NCBI GenBank assembly: GCA_965234685.1
Contig: OZ248539.1
Location: forward strand, 2,728,001 to 2,792,000
DNA from: Fimbriimonas planktonicus
GTDB lineage: Bacteria; Armatimonadota; Fimbriimonadia; Fimbriimonadales; Fimbriimonadaceae
Length of the DNA: 64,000 nt
Direction of reading: 5' to 3'
Under the pieces are notes generated by a model. The model searched no databases. It saw nothing but the letters and a program-made list of their open reading frames with translations, and was not told where the DNA came from. Positions within the stretch are counted from its first letter, which is position 1; the number at the start of each line of letters is the position of its first letter. Shown in pieces: positions 7,910-17,693 of the stretch. The position numbers and the translations under genes are program-made.

Positions 7910-8937
7910 TTTTCTGAGTCCTGCTTCTTTTCGATTTGCCGAAGCCGTTTCCAAATTTCGGGGAGGCGACCATAGAGGGCCATCGAGCGCTTTTCCGTAT
8001 CCATCGGCCGAGTGGGATAGCCGAGGTAGTAGCCAGGCTCGGTGATATCCGAGATCACGGCAGCGCGGCCGCCGAGAGTGACTCGGCTGGTGATTGAGAC
8101 ATGGTGGGCTACGCCGCACTGCCCCGCCATCACAACGCCATCGCCAATCTGAGCGCTTCCGCTAATTCCGGTTTGTGCGGCAATCAAAACATGCTTGCCG
8201 ACTTGCACGTTGTGCCCAACCTGCACAAGGTTATCGAGCTTTGTCCCCGCTCCGATTCGCGTTGTTCCGGCAGTCGCCCGGTCCACGGTAGTGCATGCCC
8301 CAATCTCGGCGAGTTCTCCCACTTCGACGGCACCCACTTGCGGCACCTTTGCGTGCTTGGTACCGTCCCAGGTGTAGCCAAATCCGTCGGCTCCGAGCAC
8401 AGCGTGGGGATGAACGATCGCCCCGGCCCGCAAGGTGACACTCTGCATCAGGACGGCATGGGGGTACACAACCACACTTCGCTCTATGTGGCAATTGGGG
8501 CCGACATAGGAAAACGGATAGATCACGGCTCCTGCTTCGATGACGGTTCCACCCTCGATCACGACAAAGGCACCAATCGCGGCTTCAGAAGACACCGTTG
8601 CCGTCGGCGAGACTTGCGCAGTTGGATGAATGCCAACCGCTACGGGGTGCGGATCGATGCAGAAGTGGAGCAGTTTGCCGAAGGCCGCACGGGGCGATTC
8701 GACAACGATCAAAGAAATCCCTTCGGCCACGACTCCGGTCGGAACCAGGGCCACGCCGATCCCATTCGCTACAACTTGCGCGAGATAATCCGCGTTCTCT
8801 GCGAAGACCACGGTATCGGGAGTGGCGTCGAATAGCGTGCCCGGCCGGCTCACCTTTCGGGTCGAGTCTCCAACAATCGAACCGCCCACAAACGCGGCAA
8901 GGTCCGCTACCGTCCAAGCTTCTGGGAATTTCGCCAT
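7906..8937 (-). CDS. lpxD: UDP-3-O-acylglucosamine N-acyltransferase
   Basis: 343 residues, standard length. The N-terminal uridine-binding domain (1-100) is followed by many hexapeptide repeats (about 103-290) forming a left-handed beta-helix, and a C-terminal helix. The catalytic His242 is in LVQVGHNVQVG and GADGFGY (182-188) is the family signature. It adds the second N-linked acyl chain in lipid A assembly from acyl-ACP. Its start overlaps the end of the lipoprotein gene by 31 bases, and its stop overlaps lpxC by 4, so the run is tightly coupled. Confidence 0.94.
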   Translation of the reverse strand: MAKFPEAWTVADLAAFVGGSIVGDSTRKVSRPGTLFDATPDTVVFAENADYLAQVVANGIGVALVPTGVVAEGISLIVVESPRAAFGKLLHFCIDPHPVAVGIHPTAQVSPTATVSSEAAIGAFVVIEGGTVIEAGAVIYPFSYVGPNCHIERSVVVYPHAVLMQSVTLRAGAIVHPHAVLGADGFGYTWDGTKHAKVPQVGAVEVGELAEIGACTTVDRATAGTTRIGAGTKLDNLVQVGHNVQVGKHVLIAAQTGISGSAQIGDGVVMAGQCGVAHHVSITSRVTLGGRAAVISDITEPGYYLGYPTRPMDTEKRSMALYGRLPEIWKRLRQIEKKQDSEK

Positions 8938-9941
8938 GCTATAAATTCTGCCGTCTTATCTACGGCACCTTTCTTCAATTCAAATCCATTAAGCCCGACC
9001 CAAATGCGAAGATCGCTCTCCACAAGCGATTGCGTCAGTTGGGGTTCGGAGAGCTCCGGCGATGAAGGTACCTTGGGCACCTCAGCTAGCGGTTTTCCAC
9101 CCGGAATCGTCACCGACTCTGCCGCGACGGGCCGCAGTTTGATCACCTGACCTCGCGCAAGGTCAAGTTGAAAGTCTTTCGTTGCGTCCGCGACCTGCTT
9201 GTTCGCCTCGGCATTTGCCTGGGCATCTAGCTCGTTCTTCCGCAATTCAATCGCAAGAAGAATCTGGGCCCGACGCCGGGCAAGGGCGTCTAGACGAAGA
9301 ATCGACATATTCTCGATCCGCGCCTTGAACTCTGCATCAATGCGGGCGAGGTCCTTGCGAAGCTGCAGGGCTTCGTCTTCCCGCAGTTGAGGAACCGGTC
9401 GGAGCGGCGTAGGCGAAGGGGTGTTTTGCGGGTTCGGATCTGGCCAACCGGCAAGAAACGCTAGACGCGATACTTTCGGAAGCCTTTCTGCCCCGACTTT
9501 CTCCAGTTCCGCCCGAATGGTCTCGCTCAATTCTGTCAACGAAGACTCCTCAAGATCACCAAACTGCCGTTGGAGCTCGACTTCGTACCGCTTGACATCA
9601 CGAGCGTATAGCTTTCGGAGTTGCTTCTCCAAGCGCACGCGGATCGATTCTTGGAGCTTACGGACTGATTCACGCAGCTCCTCGGCGTTCTGCGGACGCG
9701 TCATGATCTCTCGTGCGGGCAATGCGGGCAAGACGGCAGTAACCCCGGGCAAGGGTTTGGGCGCGCGAGGCAGGGACGGTTCTTTCTCGGCAGGTGGAAG
9801 TGATTGCTGAACCACCTGGCTAACGTTCACGCTCACCGCCAGTTTTGCCACGGGCGAGCCACAACCGGCACACATCAGGAGCGCGAGGAGCGCGCTACTT
9901 CTTGGCGTCCATTGCTTTAAGCGCGGCATCCGTGAGGTCAT
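8907..9941 (-). CDS. Coiled-coil lipoprotein of unknown function in the outer-membrane cluster
   Basis: 344 residues from the ATG at 9941 (GGAG just before it); 9929 is the alternative. A signal peptide ends in a lipobox (CAGC). After a Pro-rich linker come two highly charged helical stretches (about 85-150 and 190-265) likely to form coiled coils. I do not recognise a family. It lies inside the 3' end of an ompH-like gene and overlaps lpxD, so it is co-translated with outer-membrane assembly genes. A periplasmic structural or chaperone role, perhaps tethering, is inference. Confidence 0.7.
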   Translation of the reverse strand: MTSRMPRLKQWTPRSSALLALLMCAGCGSPVAKLAVSVNVSQVVQQSLPPAEKEPSLPRAPKPLPGVTAVLPALPAREIMTRPQNAEELRESVRKLQESIRVRLEKQLRKLYARDVKRYEVELQRQFGDLEESSLTELSETIRAELEKVGAERLPKVSRLAFLAGWPDPNPQNTPSPTPLRPVPQLREDEALQLRKDLARIDAEFKARIENMSILRLDALARRRAQILLAIELRKNELDAQANAEANKQVADATKDFQLDLARGQVIKLRPVAAESVTIPGGKPLAEVPKVPSSPELSEPQLTQSLVESDLRIWVGLNGFELKKGAVDKTAEFIAWRNSQKLGR

Positions 9942-10572
9942 TTGCTCCGAAAGGTGCGATCCCAATTTCAAAAACAACGTTATAACCTTCCGCCTTTGCT
10001 ACTTCCTGAACCGAGGTGCGAGCGCGTTCAAGGCCCTTAACCTTTTGGTCCGAAGCCCAGCCCTGAATCTCGTTGGTGAACTGCTTTAACAATCGATCGG
10101 CGAATTCGCTCATCGCTTGGCTTCGCCGCGCGTAGTCTTCTAGCAGCGTCCGCTCTTCGGCGGTAAGCCCCGCGGCTTTAGTGGAGAGTTCCGCCCACTT
10201 TTTGTTGGCGGTGATGACTTCCGCTTTGATCCGCTCAAGCTCAGCTTTCTCTTCGTTGGTTGGGTTGGTCTTGATCGTGAGATCTCGGAGCCGTTGAGCC
10301 TGCTCGGTAGTGAGCACACGGTTGGTATCGATGAACTCGAGTAAGCCTTCTCGCGATGCCTGCATCTGCCGGAACATCGTCTGGGTTTCTTTTCCGTAGC
10401 TACTGTTCTCGACAACTTTCGCAATGTCCACCACGCCGAACTTCATCGCGGGCGTTTGAAATCCGCTCGCAAAGGTGACGGCGGCGAATGCCGCCGCCAC
10501 GACCCAACCCATTTGGGCAAGGGCGCCCTGCAAGGCTCGGCGGCGACGGGGGGTTCGGCGTGGATGATCCAT
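9895..10572 (-). CDS. OmpH/Skp-family periplasmic chaperone (copy 1)
   Basis: 225 residues. A basic N-terminus (MDHPRRTPRRRR) precedes a membrane or signal helix (about 21-38). The mature part starts with the OmpH hallmark KFGVVDIAKVVENS and is a long helical, charged region, as in Skp, whose trimer holds unfolded outer-membrane proteins. The C-terminus, DLTDAALKAMDAKK, closely resembles that of the second copy. It lies 17 bp after copy 2. The unusually arginine-rich leader suggests a signal anchor rather than a cleaved peptide. Confidence 0.82.
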   Translation of the reverse strand: MDHPRRTPRRRRALQGALAQMGWVVAAAFAAVTFASGFQTPAMKFGVVDIAKVVENSSYGKETQTMFRQMQASREGLLEFIDTNRVLTTEQAQRLRDLTIKTNPTNEEKAELERIKAEVITANKKWAELSTKAAGLTAEERTLLEDYARRSQAMSEFADRLLKQFTNEIQGWASDQKVKGLERARTSVQEVAKAEGYNVVFEIGIAPFGANDLTDAALKAMDAKK

Positions 10573-10589
10573 TACGGTTTTTGGGTCGA

Positions 10590-11228
10590 TTACTTCTTGG
10601 CGTTGATGGCCTTGAGCGCTTCTGGCGTCAAGTCATTTGCAGCGTAAGGTGCGGTTTCGTCGGAGAAGACGATGCTGTATCCCTGCTTTTGCGAGATCTC
10701 GCTGATGGCCGCTTTGACTTTCAACAACGTATCTGCGCGCATCTTGCTCTGCCGATCCGTGATTTCGCGGCTGAACTCCTGCTGGGTTAAGCCCAAGTAT
10801 CTCTCGTTTTCTTGAACGTTTCGTTGGTAAGTAGCAAGTTGAGTCTTCTCGGCGTCGGTTGCGTTTGGCTTCGTTTGAAGTTCTCGATACTTCTGATCTG
10901 CGGTGACGCCGGCTTTTCGAAGTCGCTCAAGTTCCGCCTTATCGGCATCCGTCTGAGGAAGTTTAAGGCTCAGCTCTCGGAACTTCTTCAAGTCTGCGGT
11001 TGGCAGCATCGGATAGGTCGCGAGGAAGTTGAACGTGTTCTCACGAGCGGTACCGAACTCACGGATTTCGACATCCAGCTTTTGCCGGATTTCGCTGTCA
11101 TCAAATACTTTTGCGACGTTGACCGTGCCGAGCTTCAGGGCCTTCTCTTGAAAGCCCGTGCTCACGACGAAGATGAGAGACATTGCGAGAGCGCCCGAAA
11201 CCGCCCAGCCTAAATTTTCTTTGTTCAT
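10590..11228 (-). CDS. OmpH/Skp-family periplasmic chaperone (copy 2)
   Basis: 212 residues. A signal sequence or anchor (about 8-25, ending STGFQEKA) is followed by LKLGTVNVAKVFDDS, the conserved start of OmpH proteins, then a charged helical region. The C-terminus DLTPEALKAINAKK parallels copy 1, and both share the middle layout, so the two are tandem paralogues. AAAGGA lies before the ATG. It is 23 bp downstream of bamA, consistent with delivery of outer-membrane protein clients to BamA. Confidence 0.85.
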   Translation of the reverse strand: MNKENLGWAVSGALAMSLIFVVSTGFQEKALKLGTVNVAKVFDDSEIRQKLDVEIREFGTARENTFNFLATYPMLPTADLKKFRELSLKLPQTDADKAELERLRKAGVTADQKYRELQTKPNATDAEKTQLATYQRNVQENERYLGLTQQEFSREITDRQSKMRADTLLKVKAAISEISQKQGYSIVFSDETAPYAANDLTPEALKAINAKK

Positions 11229-11251
11229 GTTTTTCCTTTATGAAGCCTTTG

Positions 11252-13039
11252 TTAGAAGGACGTTCCGATCAAGAAGTGAGTACGGCTCTGACCATCCTCG
11301 TTGAAGCCAAAGTCGATTCGAATAGGTCCAAGCGGAGTTCGGAACGCGAGTCCCAAACCGTAGCCGAGGTGCATCTTGAACTTGTTTGACTGGCTGAAGT
11401 TGTTGATGGCACCGTAGCCACCCCAAGCTCCGCCGTAGTCCGCAAATCCAATGATGTTGAACGAGCGCTGAACCGGATACCGATACTCTAGGTTCGTTAC
11501 CAACTGCTGACGGCCCCAGAATCGATCTTCATCGTAACCACGGATCGAGTTTGCGCCACCCGCAAAGTACTGCTCGAAGAACGGGACGGTTCCCGAAATC
11601 GTGCCGTAGCGAGCTCGGAAGGCCAAAACTCGTCGTGGGGCATCTGGATCGTTTCGGCCACGCGCCGGTTGGTTTGTGAAGTAGCGTCGGTATTCGATGG
11701 CCGACTTGGTAAACGAACTGTTACCAAGCAAGCTGGTATCGGTGATCGCGCCGCCAATGCGGTCGATTCGAGTGAGACCAGGCTCGAACTCGAGTCGAAG
11801 GAAGTCGCCCCGCGAAGGATCAACCACCAAGTCTCGCTTGTCCGAAGTCAGTGCAAACGCGACGGTGCTGACGGTGCCGTCCTGTTGGATAAAGCCCGTT
11901 CCGGTTGACGTCGAACCATTAAAGGTCTTCGTGGATTCGTACCGGCCACTGATTCCGAAGGTGAGATCTTCCTTGATCGGCCTGGCTAGAGCCAGGGTTC
12001 CACCAGCGCGTCGCTCAAAGACCGAGTTGTCGGTAGTCGGCGTGTTGCTGTTGAAGAAGTTGTTGAATCGGTAAATGACCCGGCTGTACACCGAAACCGA
12101 AACGGTGGTGTCTTTGTCGTCATAAAACGGATTGATGTACTCAAGACCAACGCTGGCACCGCCGCCTTGCGTTGTCTGGAGATAATCCAAGGTGACGCCC
12201 TGGCCGGTTCCGCCGAGGTTGTTTTCAGAAAGTCGAACAACACCGGCAAGGGAGTTCTGCGGGTCGAGCTGAAGACCAACGTCAAATCGCCCCGTTCGTC
12301 CTTCCTTGACTTCGACCGTTAGATCGACCTTACCGACCTCTCGATCTGGGTCTTCGATGCTTCGTATCGTGCCGGGTTCAAACCAACCCGAGCCGGCGAC
12401 TCGCCGCAGATCTTTGCCCCAGCGCTCGCCATTAAATGCGTTTCCAGAGCGGGTCTTGATAAGGCGCTTAAACACCCAGTCCTTCGTTCGAACGTTTCCT
12501 TGGACCGAGATCGTGCCGACTTTGATTTCGCTGATCGCAAGGTTGATCGTGCCGGTGCTGCCTTCGAGAGGAGTGAAGTCGAGAACCTGGGCGAAATAGG
12601 ATTTGTCGGCGTAAAGCTTTTCAATCGCGCGGATGCTTGGCGCAAGGGCGTTGGCATTGAAAACGTCGCCTGGCTTCAAGCTGACAACCGCGAGAATCTG
12701 TTCGGTGGTGACAACCGTGTTTCCGGTGACGCGAATTTCCTTGATCTCTGGAAACTCAACGAGGTCTACCGTAACGGAGTATTGGCCGCTTTCCAGCGGG
12801 GTGGCCCGAACGCTTACCGCGGAGAAAAAGCCTAGGTCTTCTAGAGCTTTCTTGTCGCGATCCAAGTTCTCTTGGATGTATGGCTGTCCTACCTTTGTCC
12901 GAATGATGCCGCTGATGGTCTCAACGGTTACGCGCTTGTTGCCGCGAATGATAACTTCCTTGATGTTGGTCGCTTCCTGGGCAATCGCCGCGGCGGAAGT
13001 GAGAAATAACAAGGCAAATGCCGCTAGATTTTTGGTCAA
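11252..13039 (-). CDS. bamA: Outer-membrane protein assembly factor BamA
   Basis: 595 residues from a TTG start at 13039, chosen because GGAGGAG lies just before it and a normal signal peptide (LTKNLAAFALLFLTSAAAIAQ-like) follows. About three POTRA domains (roughly 25-265) begin with IKEVIIRGNKRV and include EIRVTGNTVVTTEQIL. The C-terminal half is a 16-strand-type barrel with FAGGANSIRGYDEDRFWG (the VRGY/F-type lid-lock motif) and ends in Phe, the usual barrel signal. It inserts beta-barrel proteins in the outer membrane. Fewer POTRAs than the five of E. coli is common outside Proteobacteria. Confidence 0.94.
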   Translation of the reverse strand: MTKNLAAFALLFLTSAAAIAQEATNIKEVIIRGNKRVTVETISGIIRTKVGQPYIQENLDRDKKALEDLGFFSAVSVRATPLESGQYSVTVDLVEFPEIKEIRVTGNTVVTTEQILAVVSLKPGDVFNANALAPSIRAIEKLYADKSYFAQVLDFTPLEGSTGTINLAISEIKVGTISVQGNVRTKDWVFKRLIKTRSGNAFNGERWGKDLRRVAGSGWFEPGTIRSIEDPDREVGKVDLTVEVKEGRTGRFDVGLQLDPQNSLAGVVRLSENNLGGTGQGVTLDYLQTTQGGGASVGLEYINPFYDDKDTTVSVSVYSRVIYRFNNFFNSNTPTTDNSVFERRAGGTLALARPIKEDLTFGISGRYESTKTFNGSTSTGTGFIQQDGTVSTVAFALTSDKRDLVVDPSRGDFLRLEFEPGLTRIDRIGGAITDTSLLGNSSFTKSAIEYRRYFTNQPARGRNDPDAPRRVLAFRARYGTISGTVPFFEQYFAGGANSIRGYDEDRFWGRQQLVTNLEYRYPVQRSFNIIGFADYGGAWGGYGAINNFSQSNKFKMHLGYGLGLAFRTPLGPIRIDFGFNEDGQSRTHFLIGTSF

Positions 13040-13178
13040 TGCTCCTCCAACTGGTCCTTCAAACAATGCAAAGGTGAATGCAGACTTTACCCGTGATGCT
13101 TCGGTAGACCCGACCGATTGAAGCAAACGTGCTCAGCTTCACTGCGTTACGCAAGGGCCCAGCCACAGATTCATTTCT

Positions 13179-16100
13179 TCAGAATCTCACCGAATAGTTC
13201 AGACCCACTTTGAAGGGCCGGATCTCATCCTGTCCGACAAAGAACGAGATTCTCGACAGCCAGCCTTTCAACTTTCGCGGTCGGTAATCCAGCCTAAATT
13301 CGTATCTGACCGGGAAGCCCGGGAGTGGTTCTCCAATTTGCCTTCGCCCCTGGAAAATGAAATCTCTCCCAAGATTCTTGGCAAAGAGGATCGTGCCTTT
13401 TTCGAAGTTGTTGTAGTCGAGACTGAGGTAGTCGAGGCCGAGGCTTCGGGCGAGTGGGCTCGTGATTTGCTCGAACACGAGCGGTACCGCGATTCCCACC
13501 AAGGCGGACCGTAATCGCTCCTCGGCAAGGTCACGTTCGCCAGTGTTTCCAAGGCTCTCGATGACGTCGGTACGACCAAGCAGGGCGATGATTTGGTTCT
13601 GGCTGAGGCCGGCCGGATCGGAGGATGCCGCGAAGCTCAAGCCGCCCTCCTTCAGCAAGTCTCCCGTAACCGCGATCGTGACGTCGTACCGTTCTGGATT
13701 CTGCGTAACGACCGCCGTGGTGACCGCAGTTCGGCCTTCGAGTTCGACCTGCATCGTCGTGACCGGGTTTCGCGCGTTGCCGTCATACTCGATCGCAACC
13801 GTTCCGCCTTGGTCCAAACGAATCTTTGCTCCCGGTAGCTGGAAGGAACCACGTTCAACGAAAATCTCGCTCGTTAAGCGAGGGGTCACCAACGATCCGT
13901 TCAGGTTTGCATCGCCGTAAAGGTACAAATCCGCCGTCGCAGCGCGAAGCCGCGAGAACTCGGCAAGGGAGATGTCGATGGCAAACCTTGGATTAACCAG
14001 TGGTGGTGCCGTGGACGCCGACTGGGCCTCAATCTCCGGCACAACGATGTCTCCGTTGCGAACGGTGACGTTTCCGGCCAGCAATGGCGAGGCGAGATTC
14101 CCGCTCACATTGATCGTGCCGGTTACCGTAGCATCAACCGCGCCTCCCTTCAAAGTCTGCTTGTGCCGAACGTTGCGAGCCTCCAATTTTCCAGTCACGG
14201 AACTCTGCAAGATTCGCGCTAGGCCACCTTCCGAGAAGGCATCTGCCATCCGCTCTAAACTTCCGATCGGGGACATCAGTTCGAGCTTCACGTCCCCACC
14301 TTGGGCGACCATGAAGTCTGCGTTGGTAGAAATTTCGCGCCCGTCTAGTCGAACGGCAAAGTTGGCGTTCTTCAGTCCGTTATCCACGTTCCTTAGCGAA
14401 ATGTTCTCGGCTTGAACGTTTACGCCCCCCGCGTATTGCAAGTCGTTCAGAGTTCCCGCCGCGCTGATTTGCCCCGAAACGAAGCCAATCGTTTTTTCTG
14501 GATCAATCTGCGCGCTGAACTCGCTGATTTCCGAAAGTGGGCGCCGGCTTAAGTTGACGGTGGCCGTGATTTGCTGATCGGTGGGAACTTGGGCCGGGAA
14601 ACTAAACGGCACATTGGCCGCAATCGAGCCTTGGAATCCTCGGTATTTGAACACTCCGGCGGCTTGGATGCCTCCGGTTTTTCCATCGCCGTTCGTGACG
14701 TTCACTTGGTCGAGCGACAAGATCAAGCTGGCATCTGGCCGTTTCGGATCGGCGAGCAAGCCCTGGGTTTCCAACGACGCCTGAACGCTCGGATCCTTGA
14801 CCGTGCCCGAAACCGCGAACGGAATGGTAAAGCTTCCAGATCGGCCCTCTAGCGCTGGCAAGTAGGGGCTCAGCTCCTTGATCTGGATCTCGGTAAGTTC
14901 ACCATCCACCGAAATGGCGCCGTTCTCGACGACCGTTCCCTGCGCGCTCACTTGTCCCGTTGGGCCCTTTACGGTGAACGATTTCACGGTGGCGACTCTA
15001 TTTTCCCAACCGCCGGAAAGCTTGATTTCTCCGATCGCCGTCGGGCCGAGCGCGACCTGATTCGCTTCGAGCGAGTCGACGAAAATGGACGGCTTTTCGA
15101 CCGTTCCGTAGCCTCTCACCGCGAAACTCGCGGCGCCCTTGATGTCGTTTAGCTGTCGGCGCGTATCGTATGGAACGTCCTTTAGATAACGACCGGAAGC
15201 CTGAACAAAGTCCTCAAGCAAGAAGCCATTCACGTTCAAATTGGCGGTGAATTGCTTACTTTCGATATCGTAAGCGTCAACGTTGGCTTCGATAAAGCGA
15301 TCCAATTGTCCGAGCGCTAGGTCGCCCTTGACCACGCCGTCGACAATGCTTGCATTGATATCTCCCGCGCCGATCGGCGTTCCATTGAAGACGAATTCCT
15401 GTACGGCACCTTTAAGGTTTGCCGTGGTGAGTTGCCCATCGGCGATCTTGGCGTTTGCCGTGCCAGCGAACGTTCCACTGGCATCTAGAATGTCCACCGT
15501 TTCGGTAGAGATGTCTTTGAGCGAGATGTTCGAAGCCGAGGCGGTCGCAGAACCGAGGCGCGTGTTCAGGTCGTAGTTACCGTCCACCTGGACTTTGCCG
15601 CCGAACACGGTGGCATTAAGTCCGAAGAGCGAGAGCTTTGAATTCGCGAACGTGACGAGGCCACGAATGTCGTTTGCGCGGACATCGGCAACGACGACGT
15701 TCTCTCCGCTGACTTCCGCCGTCATGGTCGGCTTTTGCAGCGTGCCACCAATCGTGATCATGGGTGCATCAATTCGGCCGATGGCCTCTTCGCCCAAGAG
15801 ATCGGCCAATTGGAGTCGCGCAATGGCACCGGAACCGCTGATTCCGCCGGTACGGACGGAGTAGCGCAGCATCCCGCTGACTTCGGTCGGGCCGCGAACG
15901 GCCTGCAAGTTGGTGAGGAACCAGTCGTCGCGATTGCCTGAAAAGGTCGATTTGACGAGCGGCACGGTCAGGTTGGCAAATTCGGTGCCATACGCCTCCG
16001 CAATGCCCCGCACCAGCGGCTGAGTTGTGGTGCCCTTGACCGTTCCCACCGCACTTACCGTGCCTTTCACGTCGCGAGAGAACTGCCCCATATCGAAGGC

Positions 16101-17693
16101 AAGGGCAGAAAATCGGAGATCCAGGGGTCCGTTTGGTGCGGCTTCTCCGGTTACGGTGAGCAGCGATTCGCCCTGGTTAGCTAATGCGCGCGCGATTTCG
16201 AACGATTTCCCGTCCCAGTTACCGGCCACAACGACTTGCCGGACTTTGAGCGGAAGATCCTTGTTTGCCAGGTAACTCGCGGCCCCGGTTACCCGGAGTT
16301 TGGCCGTCGGCTTTGTGAATGTTCCGCCGAGGACGGCACTAAGATCGAGGTTCGAGGATAGCCCCTTCGGGATCTCCTTCAACGCAACTTTTGAAGCGTC
16401 AACTTTTTGCGCCGAAACCCAGCCGTTCAGCAGCTGATCGGTGGGGCGAATCGTCATTGCGGCAGACACTCGTCCCAGATTCGTTTGGGCATCGCGGGCG
16501 ACAATCGACACCTGGTCTGTGTTTCCGGTTAGCGCGAGATTGATGTTGGTTCCGGAGTAGCGATCAAAGGCGGCCGATCCCGCCGTCGCGTTGGCTTGGA
16601 ACTCAGCTTTGTCGTTGATTCCGGCGATCCAACCTGTTGCCCGAACGTTAGTGGCTTTGGTGCCTTTGGGCAATACGATGCCAAGCGCTTTTGGAAGTCG
16701 CGATGCATCGGCGATGTCGACTTCGATCGCGCCAGTGTAGGTGGCCGACTTGCCGAAACTGACGTTGCCAGAGAAAGTGCCGCTCGCGCTGGGGTCACTC
16801 GCAGACATCTGTCCGGCGAGGGCAGAGTCGGTGGCGGTTCCGTTAAAGTTTGCCCTAGCAATCCGATACTTTTCCCATGTTATATCGGTGGCCTTTCCGG
16901 TTCCGATGTACCGAAACCGGGCCGCACCGGAGGTCGGGATGAATGCCAGAATTTGCCCTTCCGCTCGTCCCGATCCGATGCTGAGTTCTTTTGGGAGTTC
17001 TGGTTTCAGCGTACGATTCAATGCGGAACTAAGCGTGGCGACAAACGCTCCGGATCTCACTACCGCGCCTTTCTTGGCGATCTGCTGGGCTCTAAATTCG
17101 GTTTCTCCAACGGTCGGGACATTGAGGTGGCCGCGAGCGCGCCAGTCGTCGCCGATTCCCTCGACAACTACTTTGCGAGTGATCGCGGAGAGATTGCTCT
17201 TTGTCCGGGCGTCGTAATAGTTGAGCCGCAATCCATCAACGAAAACGGAGAACGGTAGCTTTCCGGGCTCACCCTTCTCTTTTGAAAGGTACTGCTCAAA
17301 TTCAAACTTTCCGTTCGGAAGCCTCCGCAGGTTGATGCTGACGTTTCGAACTTCCGCGCGGACGAGGCCGGTCTGAAAGTTCATGATGTCGCTCGTCTTC
17401 GCCGAGGCGGCATCCATGCTGAGCAGTAGTTTCCCCTTAGAATCGGACAAGGAAACGCCCCAAAGCTGCACGGTTCTCGACTTTTCGTCCAATCGGAACC
17501 GCTGTGCGCGTAGGGTGAGTAACTGTCCCGCTGCCTTGATTGGAATCTTGACCGGTGCCTGTGGGTCAAGGACGAAGTAGACGACGCCCTGCAAGTAAAA
17601 GAAAGCCATCAAGCAGATGGCAATCGGCGGCACGAACGTGATTAGAAAGCGGAGGATGGATAGCGAGACTCGAATACCCTTCCTCCTGATCAA
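13179..17693 (-). CDS. tamB: TamB/AsmA-type inter-membrane translocation protein (DUF490)
   Basis: 1504 residues. An N-terminal anchor (about 12-36) is followed by a very long beta-rich periplasmic region, and the C-terminal DUF490 domain shows features such as VERGSFQLPGAKIRLDQGG and ends in an aromatic residue. TamB-like proteins form hydrophobic grooves between the membranes and are linked to lipid transport and assembly with BamA-family partners. The first in-frame start is a TTG immediately after the lipA stop (TAATTG), but AGGAGG lies downstream of it, placed well for an ATT codon at 17675. The true start is therefore uncertain by six codons. Confidence 0.88.
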   Translation of the reverse strand: MIRRKGIRVSLSILRFLITFVPPIAICLMAFFYLQGVVYFVLDPQAPVKIPIKAAGQLLTLRAQRFRLDEKSRTVQLWGVSLSDSKGKLLLSMDAASAKTSDIMNFQTGLVRAEVRNVSINLRRLPNGKFEFEQYLSKEKGEPGKLPFSVFVDGLRLNYYDARTKSNLSAITRKVVVEGIGDDWRARGHLNVPTVGETEFRAQQIAKKGAVVRSGAFVATLSSALNRTLKPELPKELSIGSGRAEGQILAFIPTSGAARFRYIGTGKATDITWEKYRIARANFNGTATDSALAGQMSASDPSASGTFSGNVSFGKSATYTGAIEVDIADASRLPKALGIVLPKGTKATNVRATGWIAGINDKAEFQANATAGSAAFDRYSGTNINLALTGNTDQVSIVARDAQTNLGRVSAAMTIRPTDQLLNGWVSAQKVDASKVALKEIPKGLSSNLDLSAVLGGTFTKPTAKLRVTGAASYLANKDLPLKVRQVVVAGNWDGKSFEIARALANQGESLLTVTGEAAPNGPLDLRFSALAFDMGQFSRDVKGTVSAVGTVKGTTTQPLVRGIAEAYGTEFANLTVPLVKSTFSGNRDDWFLTNLQAVRGPTEVSGMLRYSVRTGGISGSGAIARLQLADLLGEEAIGRIDAPMITIGGTLQKPTMTAEVSGENVVVADVRANDIRGLVTFANSKLSLFGLNATVFGGKVQVDGNYDLNTRLGSATASASNISLKDISTETVDILDASGTFAGTANAKIADGQLTTANLKGAVQEFVFNGTPIGAGDINASIVDGVVKGDLALGQLDRFIEANVDAYDIESKQFTANLNVNGFLLEDFVQASGRYLKDVPYDTRRQLNDIKGAASFAVRGYGTVEKPSIFVDSLEANQVALGPTAIGEIKLSGGWENRVATVKSFTVKGPTGQVSAQGTVVENGAISVDGELTEIQIKELSPYLPALEGRSGSFTIPFAVSGTVKDPSVQASLETQGLLADPKRPDASLILSLDQVNVTNGDGKTGGIQAAGVFKYRGFQGSIAANVPFSFPAQVPTDQQITATVNLSRRPLSEISEFSAQIDPEKTIGFVSGQISAAGTLNDLQYAGGVNVQAENISLRNVDNGLKNANFAVRLDGREISTNADFMVAQGGDVKLELMSPIGSLERMADAFSEGGLARILQSSVTGKLEARNVRHKQTLKGGAVDATVTGTINVSGNLASPLLAGNVTVRNGDIVVPEIEAQSASTAPPLVNPRFAIDISLAEFSRLRAATADLYLYGDANLNGSLVTPRLTSEIFVERGSFQLPGAKIRLDQGGTVAIEYDGNARNPVTTMQVELEGRTAVTTAVVTQNPERYDVTIAVTGDLLKEGGLSFAASSDPAGLSQNQIIALLGRTDVIESLGNTGERDLAEERLRSALVGIAVPLVFEQITSPLARSLGLDYLSLDYNNFEKGTILFAKNLGRDFIFQGRRQIGEPLPGFPVRYEFRLDYRPRKLKGWLSRISFFVGQDEIRPFKVGLNYSVRF

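Noticed and set aside
7910..8119. 70-codon extension of lpxC
   Set aside because: It reads through lpxD in another frame; the family start and ATGA overlap place the start at 7909.
8101..8835. 244-codon frame opposite lpxD
   Set aside because: No domain motif, His/Asp/Gly-rich composition and complete overlap with lpxD; shadow frame.
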